DNA of 64,000 nucleotides from Verticillium longisporum. Its lineage: Eukaryota; Ascomycota; Sordariomycetes; Glomerellales; Plectosphaerellaceae. Shown piece after piece: positions 22,743 through 33,597 of the stretch; within the stretch, counting starts at the first letter, position 1; each line of letters begins with the position of its first letter. A model generated the notes under the pieces. It was not told the origin of the DNA. It did no database searches and worked only from the letters and a program-made list of their open reading frames with translations. The stretch is taken from positions 868,001 to 932,000 of the forward strand of contig JAETXT010000015.1 of the NCBI GenBank assembly GCA_019188255.1, read 5' to 3'. The position numbers and the translations under genes are program-made.

Positions 22743-24323
22743 CAAGGCAGTGGGGGCGCTAGCTTTCCCTGTAAATCCTTCCTTCCACCATCGGCGGGTA
22801 TTATTGTTGTGCCTGCTGGGAAATGCATTTGCACCTCTCTACTCGACTGCGAGCCAAGCCAATTTTCCACGTATGTATTACAAGCAGCTGCATATGAGAT
22901 GCACCCCCATGTACGATTTACTTGTACTGACCTGTACAGCATCATGTGCCTTGCCTTGTACATTACCTAGTGCAGCATGCCGTGCCTTGACTTGTCACCC
23001 AGCGCCAGCCTGCCTGACGGCGCCTACCCAGATAGGCCAATGTAAACAGCAGCAAGCAGGCAGCACGCACTTCGCCGGGGGAGGCCACTCGCTCACTACG
23101 ACAAAGGACTGTCAGCCTCAGTACAAAGCCAGCATGCTGCCATCCATCGATGGTTTCCCTCCTCCGCCTCCACCTCCACCGCTCCCGTCACCTGCATCTC
23201 CCCAAGCCCCTTCTGCATGCCTCGATCCGGACACCCGACCACGTCTCGATGGTTCTTTGACGTTGTTGACATTGCTCTTCCGACATCGACGCCAACGCTT
23301 CAGGTCGGACCAGGGCCCACGCTACGACCATGTCGGCTCTGGTCTCGGTGGTCTGCGCGCCCTCTTCTTGCTTTTGTTTCTCCTCCTCCCAAAACAAGCC
23401 GAGATGGGCATCGATCTAAGAATCCTAGCGCCGTCGGCTGAGACCTATCATCTCACTGGACCGGCTTTTCGTCCACTGGACACGACAGGCAAGCAAGGCC
23501 CCGACCCTGGGCCTGGGGAGGCAGTCCTTCGGTCCAAGTCCAGCCCGCCAGCAGGGGGTAGCCTGTGAAGAATGGGGGGAGACCAGGGGGGTGGAGGGGC
23601 CATGCTCTGAAGGCGGGCCAAGGCGAGATGACTGGATGCCTTGTACCCAAGGACTCAAGGATGAAGTTGGCCGACGTTTTCCCCTTTCAGCTTATTACCA
23701 TAGCAAAAGGCCCCCGGCTAGAAGAGGCCAGCCAGAGTGCCTTCCCCAGGATGGACGTGCTGGGGTGCTTGCACAGCATGGCAACTTGGTCGAATAGCTG
23801 CTCACTTTCTGAGACTACGGCACAGCTTCGCTGCGCTGGCGAGTTTGTCTCGTTCGTGTCACCCTCATCAAGCATAATCCGGGCCAGTCGGTTGTGAAAG
23901 GGCTCCCCCAAGTCCTCTTCGTCAGCCATGTAAAGAAGAGACAGGGACCCTCTTGTTTCTCTGACGCGCGGAACATGGGGCTTAAACCTGACTTTGTCCG
24001 ACAGGCACACTGCTGCGGGATCAGAGGGCCATTCCTTGCATTTCCCGGTCCACCAGTGCGCTACAAGCAGGCACGCCCCGCGTACCGTGTACCTTGTACA
24101 TGGCGCAGACCCGAAATGCACATCGGTTGTTGGCTTCCTTGCATCGAAACGAATATCAACAACGATATACCCAGACTGCGACCTTGACCGAGTCCTTACA
24201 TGTCGCCTTGTTATATTGGTGTTCCATCCGGCCCGGCGACATGCGACAATGGTCCGTCTGGTTCCATCGACCCCTCCTCGACTTCGAGCCGGCGTGGTCC
24301 ATTTACCAGTTGGCAACAAGCAG

Positions 24324-24356
24324 TCAACAAAAATTCAACAAAAATTCAACAAAAAT
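24324..24356. repeat. Tandem repeat, TCAACAAAAAT x3
   Basis: Three perfect copies of an 11-bp unit, directly followed by TTCAGCTGTTGAA, a near-palindrome containing the same TCAAC/GTTGA element in inverse orientation. Confidence 0.85.
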
Positions 24357-27038
24357 TCAGCTGTTGAATGACTGGTGGTTGAGTGCAAGTGTGTAGCCGG
24401 GCGCCGACGAAAGGTCCCGACTACTATTGTACTGTCCTGCCATGTTTCCGCCACTCCTCCTTGTCGGCGCCCTCTCGGATTGCCCCTCGGTGTTGGCTAG
24501 GGCAAGATCTGGAGAACTTTAAATGACAAAGGCCAAGTCAAATAGCCAGTCTTGGGCAATCAGACAGTATCTGGTACCTGCCTCGTAGCGCGCATTGTTG
24601 AACCATGCTTGGCTTCAGCTTGACTCTAGGCGTGGCTTCGCATAGGCGAACAATATGGTGATACCGCAGGAGGACGCTTGTCTTCCACACATCCATATTC
24701 ATGAGCCCTGCGGCATGCTGTGCTTGACAAGAGATTGACATGCACCGTCTTACTGCTGCTTGCCGCTCCGCCTGCTCTGTCGCGTCTAGGTCGCAGCGGG
24801 CTAAATTCGGGTTTCTTTCTGGACTGCCTTTGATCCCTCGTGATCCCCAATGCCTATCTACCTGCTTGGTCATTTTCCCGGTTTCATCATCGGGCGATGA
24901 ACAGAGGGGTCGATGGCTGGGCTTCCCACTGTGAGGGCTCTGCTTCGTCTAGCGTCGCCTCTAGCCTTGCGCTACGACGTGTTGGTGACGTTGGAGCTGC
25001 TAACCTAGGCCCCCAAACCTGGCTCCGCGCAACGCCGCAGCATGATCCTCGGGCGCTGGTGTCAAGCTGGAGTGGAGGGTGGGGAGAAATCACCTCAATT
25101 CCCATCGGTTGCTTTGTGGCTCTCACACTCTCTCCGGCGGTGGCTCTCGACTAGCAAGCCAGACGTGAGAGGAGCCAAGCTCGGCAATGCCGATGCTGCT
25201 ATGGGCTTTCCTTGGAGCTTCCGGGACATCGGCAGCTGCAGCAGACAGCAGACAACCTAGGAAGTGAGGAACGAGGAGCTCCTGCAGGACGTCTCTTACA
25301 TGTTTTGCGTCCAACTTTTCGTGTTTGTCCTAGCGATGGGCCTCCGCCTGCTGCTGAATACGCGCTTGTGCATGGAAGAAGCAACAGTCGGATGCATCCC
25401 CGAATGCATCCACGGCTTTGCATCATTCTCTGGGGTTAGAATGGAGAGTTCGTTGCCGTGCCAGCCTGTCAACGCATACACACCGACTCTCCACGGTTTG
25501 TTTCACGTTGTGTTTGTGGCTCAACAATAGCCAGCGTAGCAAGCAGGGGAGAACACCAGGCGTAAAGGTAGAAAACTCTTGACAATAAATCAACAAACTC
25601 ATTTCAAGCGCAAGCCCGCGGCTGGGACTTTCCTCTCCAGCTGCAGGCAGCGTCAACGCAGATTTTTTTTTGTGGTCGGTGCGGATGGAAAATTGACGCT
25701 GACGGGTCAGCATGCAAGGAGACCTTGACAATGGGCCTTTTCGCTGCTTACCCGAAGTTTTACTCATCTTAAGGTCGTCGAGTTGGCATGTCGCCTGCGA
25801 GCGATTGGCCGGCGCACGACATCGAACCCCTGTAGATCGCGTGTTTCTAGCGTGCTGGGACGCGGTCGTGTGTCGAAAGCAGGCCATCGGCACGCGAACC
25901 TGACGCGTTCGCTAATCTTGGACCGATCCAAAACAGTAACCGATGTACGGGCTAATCAGCATCTGGTTTTGGTCATGTAATTATGTCTGGAGCATAAGAT
26001 GGACGGCACATCGCAAAGGAGTACTCAATCACGTCAGATGGAGATAGAGGGGCCCATCTGACCGTGGCCGGGGTTGCCCGCCTTGCGGCTCAGCTCACAA
26101 TGTTGGCGTCCCACCATTTCGCAATAACTTTTATTGATACGGGGCGACAGTAGGATTGGCTGACAATCCTCAGCTTGAGTGGGGTACCGCTTCAGGTAGA
26201 GCTGATCGCCATCCCCTCATTGGAACGGGGTGTTGTTGACGAGCTTTATCTGCATCGGAACACCCTTTTGCTGCTGACGCCCGGTGGCCGTATAACTTGC
26301 CTGGGACCCTGAGCCAATCCTTTGTCATCTTCGGGACCGTCATCTTGCAGTCTTCCGCCTGCCTTGGTTTATTGTTGAGGGATGCGTGTTTCCCACGGAT
26401 CTGACTTGCTTGCTTGAACTTGAGCACCCGCCGGTCACCAGATGACAAGCTGCAGGGGTGCTGAGCTGTAGCACCAGGCACATCTCGTTGTCGCACAATA
26501 CAGTCAAAACACGAAACCCCATTGTTCGACTCAATTTTGGCGTGATGATGCTAGGATGACTTGCCCCTGAGCACCAGCCTTAGGGTCCATCCAGGCTGCT
26601 GTGATTGCACCCTAAGAGCATGCCGCTCGCACGTGTTCACAGTGCTTCTAGAAATCATGATGGGGTAGGCGTGAGTGACGTCCACTCTACATGAGAATAT
26701 TTGTGCCCATGTAGTCTCTCTTCAATTGTATGTTTCAGGGCATCTATCACTGAACTGATTCCGTGGTTGATGACACGTGATCATCCTTCAACCCCGCGCT
26801 CATGCCCCACCTCACCCGATATTCAGCCGCTTATCGCTTATCTCACAGTCAACTTCACGGTTCGATTCGTTGTGGAAGGAAAATGGTTGCTGGGTGTTGT
26901 GTTTGAGCCTTCATCGAACAAGATATTGGGATTTGTTAGGCAAGACTTTCACAGTCTTCTCCTTCGCAGCCCGTTCACAAAAGTACACAAGTGGTTCTAT
27001 CCCAAAACTCTTTGTGAGATCGAAACATCGTCATCAAA

Positions 27039-29388
27039 ATGGAGGCCGAAATCAGAAACGTCCTCCCCAATATCGACCCTGTGCTTTCCGAGTACTCTGT
27101 GGGTTATCTGTCTCATGCCTCAACCGCTTACGCCGACGAGGACGCCACCGACTCTCCACTCTCCGAGGCTGCGTTTGCAATCACCCAGCTGCTCATCTCC
27201 GCCTCCGGGAACCCAGATGCTAAACTTCATCAGAAGATTGAGCAGTTGGTGGAGAAGTGGGTAAACACCTACGGCTCTGCCAATGGCTCTGAACGAAGAG
27301 GACCCTCCGCTGTGAAGCGTCTCGACCAGACTGTTCATGTCGGGTCCGCGAGGAACATGTCGTCGACACTGGCTGTGTCGACGGGAGCTGTTGATCTGGA
27401 ATCCGCCAACGTACGTAAGGTCGAGTCTAAGGTCGACAGGAAGAAGCTGGAAAAGGCGGAGCGCAAAATTGCTGCCAAGCAGCAGAAGAAGACATTCAAG
27501 ACTGTCGAGTACGAAGCTTCGAAGCTTCTCGAGCAGCCAGAGTCCACCCAGTCTTACGAAGAGTTCTACATGGCTGTCAACCCCTTGCAGCTCGGAGCTT
27601 CGGCAGGCGCGGGCAAGACCAAGGACATCAAGCTGGACAACATCGACGTCTCTATTGGCGGACTCCGTATTCTTACCGATACCAACTTCACCCTGGCGTA
27701 TGGGCACCGTTATGGTTTGGTTGGTAACAACGGTGTTGGTAAATCGACATTGCTACGCGCTTTGGCGCGGCGAGAGCTTCCCATTCCCCCTCATATCTCG
27801 ATTCTTCACGTCGAGCAGGAGGTAAGCTGAAAGCCATCAGCGACTTTGAGTCTCTGCTAACGTGTATTTAGATCACGGGAGACGACACACCTGCGCTGCA
27901 GGCCGTGCTTGACGCTGACGTGTGGCGTAAAGTCTTGCTCAAGGAGCAGTCGGTAAGCCAATGTGCCCAGAGACTACAGATGAGTGGACTAACTCGATAC
28001 AGGAAATCACTGAAAGGCTTGCAGAGATCGAATCGCAGCGAGGCTCCATGGCAGACACGTCTGCTGATGCCGCCAAGCTTGATAGGGACCGCGAAGTTCA
28101 GGACCAAAGGCTTGGTGACATCCAGGCCAAGCTCGCGGAGATGGAATCAGACAAGGCTGAGCCGCGCGCTGCGAGCATTCTGGCTGGTCTTGGTTTCTCC
28201 GCTGAACGCCAGCAATTTGCGACCAAGACGTTCTCGGGTGGTTGGAGAATGCGTCTGGCTCTGGCGCGTGCGCTGTTCTGCGAGCCTGATCTCCTCCTTC
28301 TCGACGAACCGTCCAACATGTTGGATGTTCCGTCCATCACCTTCCTTGCCAACTACCTACAAGGATACCCGAGTACTGTGCTTGTTGTCAGTCACGACAG
28401 GGCCTTCCTCAACGAGATTGCGACAGACGTCATCCACCAACACTCACAACGCCTGGACTACTACCGCGGTGCCAACTTCGACACATTCTATGCCACAAGA
28501 GAGGAGCGAAAGAAGACAGCGAAGCGGGAATACGAGAACCAAATGGCCCAACGTGCTCACTTGCAGGCCTTCATCGACAAATTCCGGTACAATGCCGCCA
28601 AGTCGTCCGAAGCGCAGTCCCGTATCAAAAAGCTCGAGAAGATGCCCGTACTGGAACCGCCCGAAGCAGAGTACAGCGTCAAATTCATCTTCCCAGACGT
28701 CGAGAAGCTGTCGCCGCCCATTATCCAAATGTCTGGTGTGACATTTGGCTACTCACCCGACAAGATCTTGCTTCGCAACGTGGACCTCGACGTTCAGCTA
28801 GACTCGCGTATCGGCATCGTTGGTCCCAACGGTGCTGGTAAGACAACGGTGCTCAAGCTGCTCATCGGTCGCTTGTCACCATCGACAGGTATCATCACGC
28901 AGCATCCTCGTCTTCGGGTCGGCTTTTTCGCTCAGCATCACGTCGACGCACTGGACCTTACCACAAGCGCTGTGAGCTTCATGGCCGCTAACTACCCTGG
29001 CAAGACGGACGAGGAATACCGGCGGCAGCTCGGTGCGTTTGGTATCAAGGGTACTACGGGTCTTCAGAAGATGGGTCTGCTGTCTGGTGGTCAAAAGTCG
29101 CGTGTCGCTTTCGCATGCCTCGCTTTGACCAATCCTCAGATCCTGGTTCTTGACGAGCCTTCCAACCACTTGGATATTGAGGCTATGGATGCTCTTTCCG
29201 AGGCGCTGAACCAGTTCCAGGGCGGTGTCCTCATGGTGTCTCACGACGTGACGATGCTACAGAATGTGTGCACGTCGCTATGGGTCTGCGACGCTGGCAC
29301 AGTGGAGAAGTTCCCGGGAGACGTTCAGGCGTACAAGAAGCGTATCGCTGCACAGGCGGACGCTGCTGGTGTCGTCAAGGCCCATTAA
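27039..29388 (+). CDS. GCN20: ABCF ATPase, GCN20 type (eIF2-kinase pathway)
   Basis: Cytosolic ABC protein without membrane segments. In yeast GCN20 acts with GCN1 to pass the uncharged-tRNA signal to the eIF2alpha kinase GCN2. Three exons, 27039-27821, 27872-27952 and 28003-29388, with two 50-nt introns, give 749 residues (yeast GCN20 has 752). The N-terminal ~190 residues are the GCN20-specific region. Two ABC cassettes follow: Walker A GNNGVGKST (about residues 229-237), signature FSGGWRMRLALARALF and Walker B LLLLDEPSNMLDV in the first; GPNGAGKTT, LSGGQKSRVAFACLAL and ILVLDEPSNHLDI in the second. The linker between the cassettes has charged helices (EERKKTAKREYENQMAQRAH). All catalytic motifs are intact, and the frame is unbroken. 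The start ATG sits in a CAAAATGG context. Confidence 0.95.
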
Positions 29389-30076
29389 GGGTAGTTGCAG
29401 GTAGATCATCAGGCGGATGGAGATGAGGTCTGACTAAGACATATGAATGAGATGCTCGAACCCCGTTCATACACGATACGCCCACTCTTCTCACTCGAGT
29501 CCGATAAGACCTCAGAAGTCATCTTTTGCAATCTTGATGTTTATTTTCCTCACCGCCGGCCTGACGTGCTACTCATATCCCAATCGGTTGCCACTGGTGC
29601 TTTCGGTTGTGATGCTGTCAAATATTGGACGTCTTGACCGTCGTGATCCTCAGGCCAATGTTCTCGGGCAGCAAATGAAGTTGATGGAGACCCCCCCTTC
29701 GGCGCTTGAAGCTCTCAATGCGGGGGCCATCATGGGGTGGGCGCCAATCACGCCTCTCCCGGAACTGGCATTCGCTGCTGTTGGGCCTGACCATGCCATT
29801 TTGGGCAGTCGCGCGCACAGTCCCTCCCAGGTAAACAAGCGAGATCAACGCAGCACTGCAGCACCCCCCTGTTTGCCCCTTCCTCTGCCTACCCAGCCCA
29901 TGGCGGTGAACAAAATCACTTTCACCTTCCGACCCCGAAAATCAACACCACTTCCCTCCCCCTAACCTCCCTCACCGTCCCACCCACCCGCGTCTTCCTG
30001 AAGCTGTCCTCTGCTTCCAAGCTCTTCCCAGCCTTGCCTATCGTCGTTCAGCTTCCTCAGCCTTCCCAACATCAAG
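29389..30076. other. Intergenic region, tub2 promoter
   Basis: About 0.7 kb between GCN20 and tub2, both on the plus strand. The last ~150 bases are strongly C/T-rich, as is usual for highly expressed fungal genes; no TATA box is obvious. Confidence 0.5.
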
Positions 30077-31897
30077 ATGCGTGAGATTGTAAGTCACTCC
30101 CATTCCAGCCCAACACTCGACGCGTCTCTTTCCCACCCATTCGGCCGCCCCTGAACTCTACCCCGCTGAGTCCTGAACCACGTTGTCCCGACCTCGCCCG
30201 CGATCACGACGGCACTCGAAGACGACGTCAAACCTGACCGTGCTACACTCCTCCTGAAGTCCATGAGCTGACCTTGGTTTCCCTCTCTCTTAGGTTCACC
30301 TCCAGACCGGCCAGTGCGTAAGTTATTCTCAGTACTACTGCCTATTTTCGATTTGCGGGGCTAATCACTGGATGAACAGGGTAACCAGATCGGTGCTGCT
30401 TTCTGGCAGAACATCTCTGGCGAGCACGGCCTCGACAGCAATGGCGTGTATGCTTTCCCTCCCAGTCACGAAACCCTACGGGGCCATTTCGTTGCTGTAG
30501 ACCGGTTACTGACGCGATGACAGCTACAACGGCACTTCCGAGCTCCAGCTCGAGCGCATGAACGTCTACTTCAACGAGGTATGTCAAAACAACAGTCCGA
30601 TGGATAATTCTCAGCAGCATTTGCTCATGGTTTTCTTTCTTTGCAGGCCTCTGGCAACAAGTACGTTCCCCGTGCCGTCCTCGTCGATCTCGAGCCCGGT
30701 ACCATGGACGCCGTCCGCGCTGGTCCCTTCGGCCAGCTCTTCCGCCCCGACAACTTCGTCTTCGGCCAGTCCGGCGCCGGCAACAACTGGGCAAAGGGTC
30801 ACTACACTGAGGGTGCCGAGCTCGTCGACCAGGTTCTCGATGTCGTCCGTCGTGAGGCTGAGGGCTGCGATTGCCTCCAGGGTTTCCAGATCACCCACTC
30901 CCTTGGTGGTGGTACCGGTGCCGGTATGGGTACTCTGCTGATCTCCAAGATCCGCGAGGAGTTCCCTGACCGCATGATGGCTACCTTCTCGGTCGTTCCC
31001 TCGCCCAAGGTTTCCGACACCGTTGTCGAGCCCTACAACGCCACCCTCTCCGTGCACCAGCTCGTTGAGAACTCCGACGAGACCTTCTGCATTGACAACG
31101 AGGCTCTCTACGACATTTGCATCCGCACCCTCAAGCTGTCCAACCCCTCGTACGGCGATCTTAACCACCTCGTTTCCGCCGTCATGTCCGGCGTCTCGAC
31201 CTCGCTTCGTTTCCCCGGCCAGCTCAACTCCGATCTCCGCAAGCTCGCCGTCAACATGGTTCCCTTCCCCCGTCTCCACTTCTTCATGGTCGGCTTCGCT
31301 CCTCTGACCAGCCGCGGCTCGCACTCTTTCCGTGCCGTCAGCGTTCCTGAGCTCACCCAGCAGATGTTCGACCCCAAGAACATGATGGCCGCCTCTGACT
31401 TCCGTAACGGTCGCTACCTGACCTGCTCCGCCATCTTGTAAGCTCTACCACCCCCTAAGCTCGTCCAAATTTGCTCTTTTCTAACAAAGTTTCCCTTCAC
31501 CAGCCGTGGCAAGGTTGCCATGAAGGAGGACGAGGACCAGATGCGCAACGTCCAGAGCAAGAACTCTTCGTACTTCGTTGAGTGGATCCCCAACAACGTC
31601 CAGACCGCCCTTTGCTCCATCCCTCCCCGTGGCCTCAAGATGTCCTCCACCTTCGTCGGTAACTCCACCGCCATCCAGGAGCTCTTCAAGCGTATCGGCG
31701 AGCAGTTCACTGCCATGTTCCGGCGCAAGGCTTTCCTTCACTGGTACACTGCTGAGGGTATGGACGAGATGGAGTTCACTGAGGCTGAGTCCAACATGAA
31801 CGATCTTGTCTCGGAGTACCAGCAGTACCAGGATGCTGGTGTCGATGAGGAGGAGGAGGAGTACGAGGAGGAGGCTCCTCTCGACGAGGAGCCTTAG
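30077..31897 (+). CDS. tub2: Beta-tubulin
   Basis: Structural subunit of microtubules. Six exons: 30077-30088, 30294-30317, 30380-30447, 30524-30578, 30647-31437 and 31504-31897, with introns of 205, 62, 76, 68 and 66 nt. The spliced product is 447 residues, the standard fungal length, and unbroken. It has the autoregulatory start MREI, the GTP-binding glycine loop [10 protein letters not shown] (residues 140-149) and an acidic tail, [16 protein letters not shown]. The intron-rich 5' end is typical of the gene in filamentous ascomycetes. Residues linked to benzimidazole resistance are the sensitive type: Phe167, Glu198 and Phe200 (SDETFCID). The microexons at the 5' end make the start certain only through conservation of [17 protein letters not shown]. 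Confidence 0.98.
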
Positions 31898-32386
31898 ATG
31901 GCTTCTCTCGATGCATTGCTATGCAGTCCTTCTGCAGTGGCGATTGATGATCAAGCGCGGTGACAAGCGATCAGTCCAGAATGTGGACTTTCAATTCGGG
32001 CCTGTGGCCAAGAAACCGATACGGGGGCCTTCTACATATACCTCTTAGTAGTGTGAGTGGCGTCTTAATAAAAAGTACGACACTACATCACAATTCTATT
32101 CATGCAACGTCGCTCCTGCACACACGTTACTCTGATCAACCATGCGATGAGTGATGCCACCAAATTGCCAGCGTAATAGCCATCAGAGTCGTAGCATTGT
32201 CTCTCGGCCCTGTCTTCTGGTGGTTCTGGGCCGTGAAATAATTACTGGGTCTCAGCAAGTAGCCATACGGTGGTCTGTGCATGCACCCATGACTAAGCCG
32301 GCGAAAAGCTTCTGAACTCGTCTCTCGATGCCTCGAACGAAAACGCGATCCGTCGACGTGGTGATCATCCAGCCCAATTGCCCATC
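31898..32386. other. Intergenic region, tub2 3' end to uL6m promoter
   Basis: About 0.5 kb between two genes on the same strand. The first part presumably holds the tub2 3' untranslated region and its polyadenylation signal; the second is the promoter of the ribosomal protein gene. Confidence 0.5.
32067..32072 (+). terminator. Polyadenylation-signal candidate of tub2
   Basis: AATAAA lies 170 bases after the tub2 stop in AT-richer sequence, a position reasonable for a fungal 3' untranslated region. Fungal signals are degenerate, so this is only a candidate. Confidence 0.35.
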
Positions 32387-33296
32387 ATGTTCGCTCCAGG
32401 CCGAGGGTTAGCCTTGAGGCAGGCCTTAGGGTCCTCGTCATCCGTTTCATTACCGACTTTCCTCGTTCCCGCCTTCCAGACGACGTCGCGACGACAATTC
32501 TCTGCATCGACACATCGGTCGTCGAAGCTCGGCCGGACGCCTCTCTCGATCCCTCCCGGCGTCGACATCGTCATTGGCGAGCCCAGAGTGAAGCGGGATG
32601 CGACATCATACTTGAAGATTGCCAAGCGGACGGTGTCCGTGTCAGGACCGTTGGGTGGGTTTGAGCTCCCGGGGAGGTGGCGTATGGCACGATGGGACCA
32701 TTTAGCTGACGAAGCTTTTCTGGCAACAGGAAAGCTTGATCTCGAGATCCCCCCCTTCCTCAAGATCGATAACGACACGGAGGCGAGAAAGGCCACCCTC
32801 ACAATCGAGGACGACACGGTGAAGGAGCAGAAGGAGATGTGGGGTGCGTATTCTCCCACCCCCTTTTTTTCTTTCGCCCAACGAGACGACGGAAAGACTG
32901 ACTCGGCCCCTCTGTTACGGAAACACAGGCACAACCTGGGCGTACCTCAACCGCTACATCATTGGCGTCTCGGAGGGCCACACGGCGGTCCTCCGTCTCG
33001 TGGGCGTGGGCTACCGTGCGTCGGTCGAGCAGCGCGGCGGCAAGGCGATGTTCCCCGGCCAGCTGTTCCTCTGCCTCAAGCTCGGTTTCACGCACCCGAT
33101 CGAGGAGCCGATCCCCAAGGGCGTCACGGTCACGACGCCGACGCCGACGCGCATCTTGATCGAGGGCATCGACCGCGAGGAGATTATGAGCTTCGCGGGC
33201 CGCGTGCGCAAGTACCGCCCGCCGGAGCCCTACAAGGGCAAGGGCGTGTTCGTCAACGACCAGACGATCAAGCTCAAGCAGAAGAAGATCAAATAG
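32387..33296 (+). CDS. MRPL6: Mitochondrial ribosomal protein uL6m
   Basis: Large-subunit protein of the mitochondrial ribosome. Three exons, 32387-32654, 32730-32843 and 32929-33296, with introns of 75 and 85 nt, give 249 residues. The N-terminus MFAPGRGLALRQALG and the Arg/Ser-rich stretch up to SRRQFSAS fit a mitochondrial presequence. The L6 domain shows KIAKRTVSVSGPLG, a second repeat with TTWAYLNRYIIGVSEGHTA and the typical C-terminal block RILIEGIDREEIMSFAGRVR followed by RPPEPYKGKGV. The ATG is chosen because the TTG just upstream is not a likely start. The frame is intact. It converges on the nucleotidase gene with 301 bases between the stops. Confidence 0.95.
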
Positions 33297-33597
33297 ACGA
33301 GTCGCCGAGACGCGGGACTGCAGCAGCAGTAGCCGCAGCGGCGGAGAGCGGAGGAGAAGGAGGGGAGGGACAAGGGAGGGGGAGGGAGAGCTGTGTGGTG
33401 GAAGTGTGGTCTGGCCCGCACCTGGGCTTGGGGCCGTGTATCTCTGTGTATTCTTGTCCCACCATATGCAGATGTGTATACTATTGTCACACCACGCTTC
33501 GTTCTTTTTTTCCGCATTGTACAATGCTCGACATGGGTTTTTGTGTTCTCTGTTTCTATTTTATCGTTCTTCTATTTGGGACTGTTCCTCGTGACAT

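Larger units (their letters stand above)
21507..27038. other. 5.5-kb gene-poor region
   Basis: No open frame here resembles a protein I know; the longest (up to 313 codons around 22.6-23.6 kb) are low-complexity and overlap frames on the other strand. The region holds two small tandem repeats (22715-22742 and 24324-24356) and several TACCT/AGGTA-type palindromes (22217-22227, 22391-22397, 22425-22441). I looked for tRNA genes and found none I could support. It may contain long leaders of the flanking divergent genes. Confidence 0.5.

Noticed and set aside
22236..23568. Overlapping open frames of 244 and 313 codons on the plus strand
   Set aside because: Low complexity, no family resemblance, tandem repeats inside, and comparable frames on the minus strand; chance frames in GC-rich spacer.
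23687..24319. 210-codon open frame on the minus strand
   Set aside because: No motif, no splice pattern and no conserved-looking segment; not supported as a gene.
25795..25870. tRNA-like sequence on the minus strand (GGGGTTCGATGTC resembles a B box)
   Set aside because: The bases around the loop do not pair into a T stem, and no matching A box or acceptor stem was found.
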